Source: Lineus longissimus (lineage: Eukaryota; Nemertea; Pilidiophora; Heteronemertea; Lineidae). From it: a stretch of DNA of 64,000 bases. A program made the position numbers and the translations under genes. Positions 16,154 to 27,741 of the stretch are shown piece by piece. The stretch covers positions 12,216,001 to 12,280,000 of the forward strand of contig NC_088314.1 of the NCBI RefSeq assembly GCF_910592395.1, given 5' to 3'. Position 1 is the first letter of the stretch. Each line of letters begins with the position of its first letter. The notes below the pieces were generated by a model. That model was not told the origin of the DNA and did no database searches. It saw only the letters and a list, made by a program, of their open reading frames with translations.

Positions 16154-16603
16154 AGTGCATAAAAAAGAAAATACGTCTAGGCATATTGCCCAAAGCTACC
16201 ATCACACCAAGACAGTATAACTCATCAAATATAGATGGCATACAAGTGCAAATACGATGTTCAAAACCAATGCCGATTCTTACCCGACAAACTAGAATGG
16301 CTTAGTACTCTTAGTACACCCGTCTCTCAAGGGGATATTCACAACTGTGGTTCGTCTTCAGGCTGCTCTCGAATCCGGATACGGGGGAAGTGGCACCATC
16401 AACAGAGGAGTGTAATCTGACGAAAGGTTAATCCTCCTGGCCGGTACAGCATCTGGTCGGATCGCTTGTAGACTTCTTCGACTCTTCAAGGGCATTTGTA
16501 TAATGGTGGCTTGTAGCCGTATAAACTGACAGGGTGATTCACACAAACACAAACATATAAAATTGATGACTTGACGCTAAGCGTATTGAGGTAAGTTTTA
16601 ATA
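16154..16603. other. unassigned unique sequence
   Basis: I see no gene here. The stretch at 16,178-16,200 (catattgcccaaagctacca) recurs at 60,208, so part of it is a repeat tail. Short frames on both strands overlap each other and have no recognisable domain. Confidence 0.5.
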
Positions 16604-17378
16604 AAATGGCCAGGGCCATTGTGCTCACCCCATGTGGAGGAAAGATGGATGAAGAGCATGGTATTGTGTCATGGTGTTAGGTTTGATGTAGGTCCAAGCA
16701 ATTACAATTTCCCCAAAATGGCCAATTTACAGTACTTTGACCTCTGTGACCTTGAAAAGTAGGTCAAATCAAAAAAGACCTGGGTGACACATTGAATGGT
16801 TGTTGGAATTAGATGTACCTATGATATAAAATTGGTGCCAATCGGGCAAGTAATTAAGGAATAATAGCATTTCGAAGAATTTTGGATTTCGCCCCCTCCC
16901 TGGAGGCCAAACGGCAAATCAGATCGCACCAAACTTCGGTACCGGAGATCACCTGACTAAGGGGTACATGTGTACCAAATTTGGGATCAATAGTCGTTGC
17001 AGTTCAGTAACGTGCCACAGTTACATCCTTACGGCCAATTTACGCCATTTAACCTCTGTGACCTTGAAAAGTAGGTGAAATCAAAAACTCGTATGATATG
17101 TGATGTATCCTTGCTAGGAGTACCTACCATGAAATTTTTATTGGAAACGAATCATTAATAAAATACATATCACACTTTTATGTTTTCAGTTTTGGCCCCC
17201 TGCTGGCCAAATCACGAATCAGACCGGATTGAAATTTGGTCACCTTGGTGTCATTACATGGGGAAACATGTGTAGCAAGTTTCAAGTCAATAGCTCCAGT
17301 AGTTACGAAACGTGCCCTGCTAGCGGACGACAACGGACGCTTCGCCAAAGCAAAAGCTCACCTCTAGAGGTGAGCTAA
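16604..17378 (+). mobile_element. F1 nonautonomous element, copy a (pearl/Helentron-like)
   Basis: The 5' end is a hairpin (aatggcc, loop, ggccatt) followed by the subterminal repeat gtgctcacc. The 3' end is a perfect hairpin, agctcacctctagaggtgagct, written here as the arms agctcacctc and gaggtgagct, then an A run. Between them are two core copies carrying gccccctccctggaggcc or gccccctgctggcc, tttcaagtcaatagctccag and acgaaacgtgcc, and a short gacgacaacggacg tail. It encodes nothing. The same element recurs at 61,494-62,576. Placement with pearl or Helentron derivatives (HINEs) rests on layout alone. Confidence 0.8.
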
Positions 17379-17481
17379 AAAGGATCTGCAGTACGATCTA
17401 GTAACTGGTCTCCAGAAGTTTTTCAAACTAAAATCCTATACTAGATCGCACTAAAAGGCGTATAAATGTCTATAACTCCTA

Positions 17482-17570
17482 GGCAGGTGGCGACATCTGG
17501 TTGCTAATGACGATCGGCAGATGGCGACGTCTGGTTGCTAACTAAAGCGGCTGGCAGGTGGAGACATCTG
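17482..17570. repeat. short tandem repeat, about 35 bp x 2.5
   Basis: Three copies of a unit containing ggcaggtggcgacatctgg start at 17,482, 17,516 and 17,553; the last is partial. Confidence 0.75.
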
Positions 17571-18007
17571 TGAATAACTATACCGGCAGCGTCGACATTT
17601 CTGGACTACGATTGTAGACAACTACGATAGACTTGAGGAACCTTCCAGATCACAAAGGGTTAACCAGCCTGAACTACGACTGCCAATGCATGCTCCGAGA
17701 ACCTCTCAAGTGCATCAAATTCGCTACTAAAATTCTATAACTTTCTAACTGAATTCTTTTTTGCAGACTTAAAGGCCATATATCAAGGTTTGAAAACATG
17801 CTTGATACTCATGAAATATGTTGAGGGTTAAAAAAACAAGATCCCAGACATTAAAAAAATTCTAATAATAAAGTCATTATTTAGTTATTTCAATTTTCAA
17901 TTTTAAACTATTTGAATTTCCCACCACACGCAACTTTAGATTAGTTCCACATGTGGCCGCTAGGGATTTTTTGATGACGTAGATCAGGTCAGTCAGAACA
18001 AAGCAAG

Positions 18008-18160
18008 ATGGCTTCCGCATACAGTTCAGAGAGTGAGAGCAGTGAATTTGAGGATGTTTTGGTCGATACAGAAGGATATTTAAACGTTGAGCCGTACATG
18101 TTCGAGCCATTAATATCACTAGATCATAATGAGAGTGATCATTCGGACGAAAGTGATTAG
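18008..18160 (+). CDS. acidic Ser/Glu-rich peptide, 50 aa, unknown
   Basis: An ATG-started frame of 50 codons on the plus strand begins MASAYSSESESSEFEDVLVD, has EPYMFEPL near residues 29-36 and an acidic tail rich in Asp, Ser and Glu. The Ser/Glu start plus a PYxFEP motif resembles the N-terminus of proteins with a P2RX7 cytoplasmic-type domain that are abundant in aquatic invertebrates. This is resemblance from memory only. It lies inside the Kolobok-like element on the strand opposite to the THAP sequence. It may be captured sequence or a chance frame. Confidence 0.3.
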   Translation: MASAYSSESESSEFEDVLVDTEGYLNVEPYMFEPLISLDHNESDHSDESD

Positions 18161-18554
18161 AATTTGTGGTTAATCAATTTGCATGGCAGACCTGCCGATA
18201 TAGCAAAGAAGACATTGATAGACGGTTGCAGATGCATAACATGTATGATTTTTGAACAGACTAATGTTGCACAATATTGTTTCGCCTCGTCAGTGTTGTA
18301 TCGCCAGTTACGTCATGACGCTGAACTACTTTTGAAAAGTGACGGTATTATGCACAATCATCTTGACGTGACGATATAATGCCGTGCAACGTTAGATAGG
18401 CCTAGATGTCAGATGACAATAATCTGTCATTGACAGTGGCTGTCACTGACACTGACCTGTGTCGCTGTCACCTTGCTATGGCTGGAACACAAGAAGACAC
18501 TATGCGGTATCACAGGCCCCAATAGGGCCTACACATTATGTATAACAACCGACC

Positions 18555-18860
18555 TCAGCAGCCTCGGGCATTAAATGCAATTGACATGGTTGGAACAGCT
18601 GTTTTTAACAAGTGGCATTTAATATTCAGTTGGATGCAGATATCCGGCTTCATGTGATAATCCGTATCGATAAAGTGATCACTGCAAAGTTTGGCCGAAG
18701 GCCCAGGCTTCCAACACTCCAAACGTTTGCACTTCCGAATCCACAGCTTCCTCCTCTCGCGTTCAACTGGCTTTGGAAATTCATGAAAATGGGTCCCATC
18801 CGTCATTCAATTGTTCTTTGTGCTATCCTTGACACAATTCGGAGCCACACAATACACCAT
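18555..18860 (-). pseudogene. THAP zinc-finger N-terminus with an in-frame TGA
   Basis: Reading from 18,860 on the minus strand gives MVYCVAPNC..., one in-frame TGA, then MTDGTHFHEFPKP and a continuous frame to 18,555. THAP hallmarks are all present: Cys-x4-Cys near the start, a Phe-Pro after the first loop, a Trp in KLWIRKCKR, Cys-x2-His in LCSDHF, and the AVPT motif near the C-terminal side. Apart from the single stop, the DNA-binding module looks intact. It lies within the TTAA-flanked element, so it is the remnant N-terminus of a transposase. A host THAP gene is unlikely because the terminal inverted repeats enclose it. Confidence 0.8.
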
Positions 18861-19165
18861 AGTGAATAAAACACATTACTTCCAGGTGTGCATAATTAAT
18901 TAAGGCCCTCCTGCTTTTATGATTGCATGACATGTACAGATAACCTGATCTACATCACAACTTTTGCTGAACCTGCCGCCTGGCTCTAACAAGCCAGTTG
19001 CTAGCCTGATTAGGTAATCAAGTTGTCAAACACATAATTTGCTATATCTTCAAAATGGATGGAGCTAATTGCATTTGGTTTTCTGTATTGTATAAAGTGC
19101 TAGGTACACTTTTGAAATCGTCTTCCAGCAGAAAATGGCAAAAAACCTTGATATATGGCCTTTAA

Positions 19166-20937
19166 GTGTTATTCATAGTTTTAGTTTAAGATTAGAATTA
19201 ATTGGCTTCCGAACTATCTTCAACTGAAAAGGACAGCCAATGTGTATACATGAAAAGGGGTTACTTTACTATAGACTAGACGCTGAATGCATGTACAAAT
19301 GTACTATGGGCCGCCGCCCTTATAAGTGCTATAAGTTTTTACAAGATCATAAGCTTAGGCAGAAACGTCTTCAAACCGGCAGACAGTTTCACAGTCTCAT
19401 ACTATAAACTTGCAAAGCAATACTTGAATGAAAAGGCCAGGGGCCATTGTGCTCACCGGTATTTAGGTAACGACTTACAGTCCGCAATCTAGGCCATATT
19501 ATATCCTTATCTGCTAAAACTCAGCCTCGTTTTGGTACCAATGCATGATAGTGCATTGGTACTGCAATGTACTACCTGTCTGATAGAGAGTAGCCAAATG
19601 ATTATGTGCCACTAAAAGTGTCCCTTGTGACCATACAGTTACCCACATCTGTTTCAATCTTCCTGATATTGGAGAATAGGTTACTCACTGACTGTTTATA
19701 ATGTTTATCCTCAAACATATTATCCTATTTAGCTCCAGTAGACAGATTAATAATCCCAAATAATCCTGAAGGGTGTGGCTGCCCTTTTTGGGCGTGTTCT
19801 GGGAGGCTTAAAGAGCCTTGAGGGTGAAAAATCCACTAGGCCTCTCTCTTGATATCTTGACTAATGGTATGCAAAATGTTGATTTCATATCTCAACTGGT
19901 CTCTGCTATATTATTGGTTATAGTCACGAGGAGCAGGGTTCTAAAATGCCAATCAACAGAAAAAAGCTGTTGTCTTAGCGTGGTCTCAGCCAATTAGCTC
20001 AGTATCTATGCACATTTTGGCACATAATGATGCCTTCTTTCAGATGCAAGCGGTCTGATGGCTTGAAATTAAAATAGTTCTGAGAAATCTTCAAATTAAC
20101 AGTGTCTTGATAGATGGGTCAAACATGCTGAGAGACACATGTTGGATGCCATGTTCTGTGAGGCTTAGAGTTCAAGACAGTTGATGTATGATATCCATGG
20201 GTTCATAATGTCCTAACGTATCAAAATATAGTCATCTTAAACTGAAATATACTACACATGATGTAAAATCAGTACTTTGTTGGTGCTCATTTTGCAAATC
20301 AGAGTTAAAAATCCAGGACATGACCTACTTCCTTGATGCACATTCTGTATACCCTGCACTAGTATGCATGTGTCAGTTAGGCGTTGGTGTCATAGTGGTT
20401 GCTATGGCTAGGGCATTTTCACCATTAGTTAAGTTAGTTCATTGTAGAGTTTGAAGTAACTAGTACATATACCTAATTGATATATCCCAAATGTCCACTT
20501 AGATTAGTTAGCATAGCCCCATAGGTTTATAATATTCATGAAATTTTTTATCTTTCACCCATGGGTGGATGGAGCCCATGTGGTCAACATGAGCTAGTAG
20601 CTAGTTAGTTGTCCAACAGACAACATGCTTGGGGTTGTTTCTTTTGGATTGCTATAAGTCAATCACGGATGCCTCTCCATCACGGAATGGCTATATTGAG
20701 CGTGTCCTAATTAGAGTCTGGCCTGCTTGCAGCTGATATGCCACTCAGCGTAAACCAAACCGAGGCCATCAGATTACGCGGGAACTGATATCAATTACAT
20801 ATTCCTGGTCTGGATCGTAGACTGTTAATTGACAATGAATGTTTCTTGAGATATGACTGAGGAAGACTCTGAGGTACTACTAGTATCTGTATCCTAATCA
20901 TAGGGCAATTCATATGTTATTGCAGTTAAGAAACATG
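19166..20937. other. unassigned sequence with a solo F1 5' end
   Basis: No gene is visible. At 19,430-19,455 there is an F1-type 5' end (ggccaggggccattgtgctc) not followed by F1 core, so the element is either interrupted or truncated. The rest has no tandem structure or open frame worth reporting. Confidence 0.5.
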
Positions 20938-22033
20938 CCATAGTTAGGCCGCCAAACAGCAAATTCACGCCATTTGACCTCTTTGACCTTGAAAAATAGG
21001 TCAAATCAAAAACCTGTATAATATGTAATGTGTCCTTGCTGGGAGTACCAACCATAACAACTTTATCGAATATGAATCACTAATGAGCGAGATATCACCC
21101 TTTCTAGGTTTTCACTTTTTGCCCCCTGGTGTCCCAAGTCGAGAAACAGATCAGACCAAAATTCAGTGTCCAAGGTAACCTATTCTAGGGGGTCTTGTGT
21201 GCAAAGTTTCAAGCCCATAGCCCTAGCAGTTACGAAACGTGCCACAGTTACGCTCAAACAGCAAATTTACGCCATTTGACCTTTACGACCTTGAAAAATA
21301 GGTCAAATCGTAAAACTCTATGATATAATAATAATAATGTCACGCATTTATATAGCGCTCCTCAGTATTGGAACTGTTAAAGCGCTGTGGGCTATCACAT
21401 TATTATGAGATGTATCCTGGCTGGGAGTACCTACCGTAAAAATTTCATCAAAAACAAATCACTAATAAGCGAGATATCACACTTTTTGTGTTTTCAGTTT
21501 TGGCCCTCTGGTGTTGGCCACCTGTTTTAATGTTACGTCAGGAATCAGATCATACCGAAATTCAGTGTTAAAGGTTATATGATATAGGGAGTTATGTGTA
21601 CCAAATTTCAAGTTCATAGCTTTATTGGTTAAGAAACGTGCCACAGTTACACTCAAACGGCAAACTACGCCATTTGACCTCTGTGACCTTGGAAAGTAGG
21701 TCAAATCAGAACACATATGATATGTGATATATCCTATCTAGGAGTACCTACCATAAAAAAATCATCCAAAACAAATCACTGATAAGTGAGATATCACACT
21801 ATTTATGTTTTCAGTTTTGGTCCCCTGGTGGCCAAGTCAAGAATCAGACCAAACCGAAATTCAGTGTCAAAAGTAATCTGACCTAGGGGGTCATGCATAC
21901 ATAGTTTTGAGTCCATAGCCCTAGCGGTTAAGAAACGTGCCACTGTTTTTGAAACAGGATACGACAGACAACGGCAACAACGGACGACAGACACTGCACT
22001 GTTGAATAGACTCACCGTACCAGTGAGCCAATA
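20938..22033 (+). mobile_element. F1 core array and 3' end, copy c
   Basis: Three to four core units recur about every 300 bp. Each has tgacctctgtgaccttg, gagatatcacactttt, ggccccctggtg and aagaaacgtgccac. It closes with gacgacagac-type tail sequence and a 3' hairpin using actcaccgt and agtgagcc near 22,008-22,028. The matching 5' end may be the one at 19,430. An unrelated repeat is inserted at 21,326-21,405. Confidence 0.7.
21326..21405. repeat. short interspersed repeat with tatagcgctc and aaagcgctgt
   Basis: This block contains atttatatagcgctcctcag and aaagcgctgtgggctatcac, flanked by ataataataatg and tcacattattatgag. It interrupts an F1 core unit, so it is a separate insertion. Similar tatagcgc...agcgct blocks are common in marine invertebrate genomes. 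Confidence 0.6.
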
Positions 22034-23129
22034 ATACTTAAAAAGAGCCCTGCCCGCTCCTCTCTGCTGCTCGGAAAAATGTCTCCGTCATAAAAATGTC
22101 GGTCAGAAATCGGTTGACTGTACTCGCTTACAGTCAATTCGGGAATACACAGAGTAGCTGGCAAATTCCCACGAAGTTACCAGTTGTTTATTTGACCTTC
22201 GACCTGCTTTTCATTTTATTTTCTACGGAACTATTTCCCAGGATTCCATACACCACCGGAAGTAAACAATCGGGAATTCCCCAGGCGGAACTACACTGTT
22301 CATGCATTTCGTCGGCACACTAGCAGTGACGAAACAATGCTCCGCTAACGGACAACAACGGATGCCATGGTATCGTATAAGCTCCCCAGAGGTGAGCTGA
22401 AAAGCTGGATTTGATACGTAGATAATAATGCAGGTTCGTAGTTTATCGCCCGTCTTTCAGGATAGGAAATAATTTATGGTCCCCGCGAGGTTAATGTAGC
22501 AACGGTGTATACTGGGTTACGAAGCATTTCTGGTGTCGTGGTTGAAGATTATGTAAAACACTATTATGCTGAATAGGATTATGCCTATTCTAGCAAGCTG
22601 AAATGATACGGTGGGAACCTTGCAAAATTCACATGCACTTTGGCGAATTGCCAAGTTTGAGAGTTCTGCGGCCATTCCAGTGTACAACAAAGTATATTTG
22701 AAAGACATAAGGATTCATTGTACAAGGTAGATGTAGAATATGTCACAACCTTGCTGTCCAAACAATGGTTGTCTAAGGTATAAAGATTCACTCATTGTGG
22801 TGCAAGATCCACTTGGCGTCAAGTAAATTTAAAGTGTGGGGAGTGAGGTCATATATGTCCCCCATCAGATGCACTACCTTTATGAAAGTCAGTGAATTAT
22901 CAACGAAGAAGCCTGGGACCCGGTCACCACCATGCCATCCCACAGGAAGGCGTTTTTTGCATGCACAGGAGAGGTAACAAATGCTAACGAGTAGTATTTG
23001 TGGTGCCCCCTCAAGGTTGTGAGAGGTGCTCGAGATCATCCCGAGGTTGTGACCATTTCCTGGAGAAACTGTACCATGTATACAGAATAGTCTAATCTCC
23101 TTGTTGGGACAAATGAGGAGACCTACTTA
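22034..23129. other. mostly unassigned, with a degenerate F1-type tail
   Basis: At 22,320-22,400 there is a tail of the F1 type (gtgacgaaacaatgctccgc, acggacaaca, then a weak hairpin cccagaggtgagctg). Otherwise there are only short overlapping frames and no recognised domain. Confidence 0.5.
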
Positions 23130-23663
23130 GGGAGCGTCCATTAAGTACGTACGCACGAAAATGCCAATTTTGAGACCCCCCCCTGTATGCACCTTGTACG
23201 CATTGCCTAATACCCCCCCCCCCCCCTGTACGAGCGTACGCCTAGAGAACCTTGAATTCCCTAGCAGACGAACAGACATAGTACCTGATTTTGCTACATT
23301 GTGGCGCCACAATCGGATTGGCGTCGTATTGGCAAGTCGACTGCGCAATTTTTCTCCGACGGCGACCCGCATTACCGGGAAATTAAACGGCGCTGGAAAT
23401 TGCTAAAACATTGTAGTCGGGTAACACATCCGAACCCAGAAGCGTATGAGTTCACACATCTTGTGAAGAACAAGTATGATTATCCAAATAAGAATAAGAA
23501 AGAGGAGAAGATTATTATGATAGTATTTATTTATTTTTTATTTGTTCAAAAAATGGTTCTTGTGTTGCGTACGTACGCAAGACCATTAACCCTGTACGCA
23601 TAGTGTACGGATTTCATAGACCCCCCTCCCCCCTCAGCGCGTACGTACTTAATGGATGCTCCC
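23130..23663. mobile_element. MITE with 25-bp terminal inverted repeats
   Basis: The left end starts gggagcgtccattaagtacg (23,130-23,154); the right end, 23,639-23,663, is its complement with one mismatch. Subterminal C-runs and gtacgca motifs are mirrored inside both ends. Flanks are tta on the left and ata on the right, roughly a 3-bp TWA target as in PIF/Harbinger, but not exact. A frame of about 100 codons inside (from 23,301) shows no transposase motif. The 534-bp length indicates a nonautonomous element. Confidence 0.75.
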
Positions 23664-24770
23664 ATATGTAGACTGTTCTCTGGTTGTGAAGGCGACCATC
23701 CACATTTTCCATTTGTCTCACCGGTTTGTTGGAGACATGAGACAATAATTGGCTCAATCAGGTATTCAGAGCCAACTTGCAATGTTAGCGCATGGAATTC
23801 TATTCTAAAAAGCAGAACATAGGAGGGGTTGGGGGTTCTTCCAGTCGATTGCTTCAATTCAAACGACAGGAGAGGCTAAATTTTAAGTTAACCATAAATT
23901 CATGAGACACTTTGACCATATGCTTTCTCAGTGAAAAAACCCAACAACCAGCAGCTTTTTCTACAGTAATATGGTGATAGGTCAAGACATGCCATAGGTG
24001 GTCCTGTACTAGATGAACTAGGTTTAGAAGCAACTTGTCACAACCTATACCTCATAATATAGACACAGACAGTAAAGCAGTTGTTCAGTCTCCTAAGGGG
24101 ATAGTATGGGAAGGACAAGGTAACCTTTTGTTGCATAAAGACCACTGTTCAGTCTCTGGAGAAGGAAGTTCGGGAGGGACAAAGTAAAACCACTTTTTTC
24201 TCTCTATGTCATACTCATAACTGCAGACTGTAGGCAACCAGCAGCTGGAGGGCCAGTGTACGGGGCCTATCCCTTACAATAGTATTCATTTGGTAGGAGT
24301 TAGGGGGTCAAATTGGTAGACATGTTACTCATATTCTCAGTTACTGGGTTTTGTTCGATTAAACAGTAAACTGGCTCCTGCCTATAGTCTCCCTTTAATA
24401 CCATTTGTCTATCAATATCATTCATTACATGCTGCCGATTGAACAAATAAACAATATAATTATATGTTGTGTGTTGACTAGACTCGAACTGACACAGCTT
24501 GTCAAACAAAGAAAAAAACGCATTTCATATTTTCATATTTTAGATTATTGTTTCAAAAACAGAACATTGTTGTGATGTGTACACTTAAATTTGTTAATGC
24601 ACCTATCCATAATCATGATGTACACCATGCAGTACCAGCAGTCTTAAGATACATCCATATTTTCTGTGTTTTCAGTTCGCACTCCCTTGTTCACACAAAA
24701 TCAACACTAACTTCAACCTGATAAAATTATTATCGAAAACAAGGCACCAATGAGCAAAATATAGCACTTT
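23664..24770. other. no recognisable feature
   Basis: No gene, tandem repeat or element end was found. Short frames on both strands have no domain signature. Confidence 0.5.
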
Positions 24771-25210
24771 TTACCTTTTAAATGTTGGCCCCCTGGTGGC
24801 AAAGTTGAGAATCACATTGGACCGAAACTCGAGGTCTGAGGTTATCTAACCTAGAGGGTCATGTGTACCAAGTTTCAAGCTCATAACATTAGTGGTTAAA
24901 AGAAAAGTGCCATGGTTGCACTCAAATGTCCAATTTACATCATTTGACATCTCTGACCATAGATCAAATCAAAAACCAGTATGACATAAATGAAAATGAG
25001 TCAATTAAAAGCGAAAAGCTTTTGGTACCCGGAAGATGGTCAAGCTGAAAATCAGATCGGTCTAAAATTTAGTGTCAGATGGGGTTCATGCTGATAGACC
25101 TTGCTGTTAAGAAACATGCCACTGTTCTGGAAACACTATACTGACAACGATGACCGTGCTGGATGCCAGACACTTCAGTATCGTATAGACCGTTCCACGG
25201 CGATCCAAAA
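24771..25210 (+). repeat. degenerate F1 core units
   Basis: The phrases ggccccctggtggcaaag, accaagtttcaagctcataa and aagaaacatgccactgttc mark one and a half decayed F1 units. The nuclear-receptor-like segment of F1 is barely recognisable at about 24,945. Confidence 0.65.
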
Positions 25211-25511
25211 AAGCCACGTTGCCCTCAACAAGGAGTTATTATTGATGAATTTTCAATGTCCAATACATGTCAATAGATGGTAGCATTATATCCTTGATCG
25301 CAGATACAGTTCCATAAACTTTGATTGGCTAGTAAGCTGTTTGCTCCGGAATTAAGCTGTACTCAGTCTGAAATACTCTCGTCATCACTAAGATCCCAGA
25401 TCTGCAAAGAAACGATAAATTTCATGCCAGTTTGTAAATCATAATCTTTGCTACAGTTTCATTCGGCTCTTGACAGCAAAGCCGTTTTCACAGGCGTGCA
25501 GCAAAAATTGC

Positions 25512-25555
25512 AATGAAAAGGCCAGGGGCCATTGTTTTCACCGTATAGATATTTA
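25512..25555 (+). repeat. solo F1 5' end
   Basis: The F1 hairpin start (aatgaaaaggccaggggcc) is followed by attgttttcaccgtatagat. No F1 core follows directly, so the copy is truncated. Confidence 0.55.
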
Positions 25556-25691
25556 GTAGTAGACAAACCAGTCCTAGTGGCGCAGTGCATTGTGTCGGTC
25601 ACAACAATATGTGATCTAGACAAATTGCTCACAAGTGCCAGTTGTGAGGAAAAAGGGGCCAGTCGATGCTTGGTCACAACAAGGGGATAAA

Positions 25692-25849
25692 CTATAGATT
25701 CATACACTTAATTGGAAACAACGTTTACATAGTGTTGGCCATTGTCACGTCACGATGCATTGCAGGTTCGACGGTTTTACATGACTGTAACGTGACGTGA
25801 CGCGACGTCTTCATAAATGATGTTCCCAATCAAGTGCATGAATCTATAG
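25692..25849. mobile_element. 158-bp palindromic MITE
   Basis: The 29-bp arms, left starting ctatagattcatacactt and right ending catgaatctatag, are complementary with three mismatches. Inside are further inverted copies of cgtcacg and cgtgacg. There is no coding capacity. Confidence 0.75.
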
Positions 25850-26044
25850 CCAATGTAGTCAGGACCTTGTCAACAATTCTTTTGAATTGAAGTGCAGGTT
25901 GGGACAAACCAGTCCAGTGAGCATGTGGGCAAACAGTGACAGGGAATGCAGTCTTCATCTTCACCTCAATTCCTTTGATATAGCATATGGACAACCAGTA
26001 TGCCAAGTGAAGACCAAGTCCAAAGGAATTGATAGCCAGCAGCG

Positions 26045-26215
26045 TTGAAAGCAAGTAAAAACTTAACAGATGCAATTTAATATCTTTATAAACCAACTGC
26101 AACATACTGTTTTCTTCATTCAATCTATTCAAAGTTTAGGTATTACAGTGGAAAGGAATGAAATCATGGAATATACTGGTTCTTCTTCTGATGGCCGATT
26201 GAGCACTGCACGGAT
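26045..26215 (-). pseudogene. decayed copy of the host gene's last exon and 3' UTR
   Basis: This stretch aligns with the end of the coding exon and the UTR at 32,480-32,660. Shared blocks include gcaagtaaaaact, aaccaactgc, ggttttct versus tgttttct, and gtattacag; the coding end reads SAIRRR here against SAIIRRAR in the intact exon. Small indels shift the frame near the exon end, and no clean acceptor is seen. It lies about 6.5 kb downstream of the intact exon in the same orientation, so it is a tandem duplicate or the remnant of a second gene copy. Confidence 0.6.
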
Positions 26216-26712
26216 GTCGAATAGCCACAAGACGGTCTAAGGTCAAACCGTTCTAAGCATCATAAGACAGTGTAGATCGTTTACGAAAAAGTAAAATACT
26301 TGTAGCAGACTAGCAATCTATGCCCATTGTGCGGACTATATACTGAAGTGAGTGAAATGTTAGTTGGATCTTCTATGCATGGATCTTCTATGCACGGGTC
26401 GGAGCAATGTTGAGCAACTTGCCTAATTGGGGAAATCGCGGGAGGCAGTGCAATTTACCGAAACAGTTACGGTTCAGAACCGGCAATTTTCATTAAAAAT
26501 CACCCAAAAACAACCATGGTAGCATAAATAAAGTGCACGTTGTTCGTTGGCGGGCTATGAAAAGCAAACAGACCAAATTTCAGCTCATTCCATGCGGCGG
26601 TTTGGGAGAAACGTGCTAAAAACCCATGCCTTGGGTCTAGCACAATCGGCTCAGTAAAAACAATAGACCATATCCTCGGAGTTGTGGACAGAAGAGTGTA
26701 CCTTTGACCCAA

Positions 26713-26828
26713 CAGCTCATTGGGGAAGCCTTTGAGCGTGTATGTATTGACATCATCGGACCATTGAAGCAGACACCTAGAGGTTTTTTATAATTTTACA
26801 AAATGGGTAGAGGCTGCTCCTCTTAGGA
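26713..26828 (+). pseudogene. Ty3/gypsy-like integrase fragment
   Basis: The plus strand reads GEAFERVCIDIIGPLKQTPR, then a stop, then after a one-base shift FTKWVEAAPLRT. This is the start of a retroviral-type integrase core: FERV-xIDIxGPL holds the first catalytic Asp, and the FTKWxEAxPL motif normally follows about 12 residues later. That linking segment is deleted here. No protease, reverse transcriptase or LTR is nearby, so this is a dead fragment. Confidence 0.7.
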
Positions 26829-27055
26829 CATTGGAGATGTCAGAAGTATTCCCGCTCAGTAATGCCTCAACGTCTCTCTGAATCAGATAGAAGATGTGAA
26901 AAATGTGAGTGTTGACTTTGAGAATTGTTGTCTAAACATGTTTATTGTTGTTTTGGTTTAAGCATATGGCAGGAGCTATCATACGCTCATCCTAAGGGGA
27001 TGGTGTATTATATCTTTGGACACATGGACAGCACATGTTGATTCTGCCCTCTGGC

Positions 27056-27741
27056 CAGGGTTGTGATTAAGGCGAGTTCTTGCGTCATAGACGCACTCCA
27101 AAACACTCCAAACGCAACGATCGGCATCACTCTGTGGCCACCGTCTGTGGCGCTGCAACTAGTCTCTGCACATGGCGCTAATCGCGATCACTCAGCTTGT
27201 TCTACGGGACTACAGACGCTACGCGAACAGAATCCATGCCAGGTATAGAGACTTGAGCGCGCGGGATGGGCAAGCCACGTGCAATCTGACAATGGTGGAC
27301 TTGAGAAGTTGGCTGAAGAAAGCGCCAGTGAGAAGGCTATTGTACTAGGTTTAACGATTCTATTGCTGTCATCATCAACGGTACCAGCAGTGTTTGGGGC
27401 AATAGGTTGCCTAGCAGGAGTTTCAGCAAGCCTACTGAAGTAGATAGGGGATAACTCATGAGCTTATATTCGTCGTCTGGTGGTTCTGACTGTGATTGAT
27501 AGGGTAGTGAGAAATAAATACTTCCAATGATTCAAAAGTAATGATTTTGCATATTTATTTATTCAGTGCAAGAATACATGTACCAAATACTGTCGTCCAA
27601 CCCGCAGAAACTTTAACTACACACCAAAATATGGACTCCACCATTTTCCTTCTGGACTCATAAAATCAAGGTACTTGAAAAAAATTGAGTCCAAAGAAAA
27701 TGGTGGAACTTACAGCAAAAAAAACCTTAATCACAACCCTG
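27056..27741. mobile_element. hAT-like MITE with cagggttgtg ends
   Basis: The left end cagggttgtgattaagg (27,056-27,072) and the right end ccttaatcacaaccctg (27,725-27,741) are perfect inverted repeats. CAGGG starts are typical of hAT elements. The flanks share ctggc (27,051-27,055 and 27,742-27,746), a short direct repeat that could be a decayed 8-bp target duplication. An inner inverted pair, tccaccattttc and gaaaatggtgga, lies near the right end. At 686 bp it is nonautonomous. Confidence 0.7.

Larger units (their letters stand above)
17773..19161 (-). mobile_element. Kolobok-like DNA transposon remnant (TTAA target, THAP)
   Basis: A 19-bp terminal inverted repeat starting aggccatatatcaaggttt lies at 17,773-17,791, with its exact complement at 19,143-19,161. 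Both ends are bounded by TTAA (17,769-17,772 and 19,162-19,165), the target duplication of the Kolobok and piggyBac superfamilies. Inside, on the minus strand, is a THAP zinc-finger sequence. Kolobok transposases are known to carry THAP domains and piggyBac ones are not, so Kolobok is the better fit. At 1,389 bp it lacks room for a full transposase, and I see no DDE-type catalytic region, so this is a deletion derivative. Confidence 0.75.

Noticed and set aside
18612-18869. Plus-strand frame of 85 codons
   Set aside because: Antisense of the THAP sequence, with no features of its own.
23301-23603. 100-codon frame inside the 23.1 kb MITE
   Set aside because: The Arg/Lys-rich first half briefly looked like a Myb/SANT type, but spacing of aromatic residues does not fit and the second half is terminal-repeat translation.
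27269-27320. SDNGG motif like the second catalytic region of an integrase
   Set aside because: It lies inside the hAT-like MITE, 450 bases past the integrase fragment and separated by the element end, so it is not part of the same gene.
27056-27741. Assignment to hAT by a clean 8-bp target duplication
   Set aside because: Only five bases (ctggc) match on the two sides, so the class rests on the CAGGG ends.
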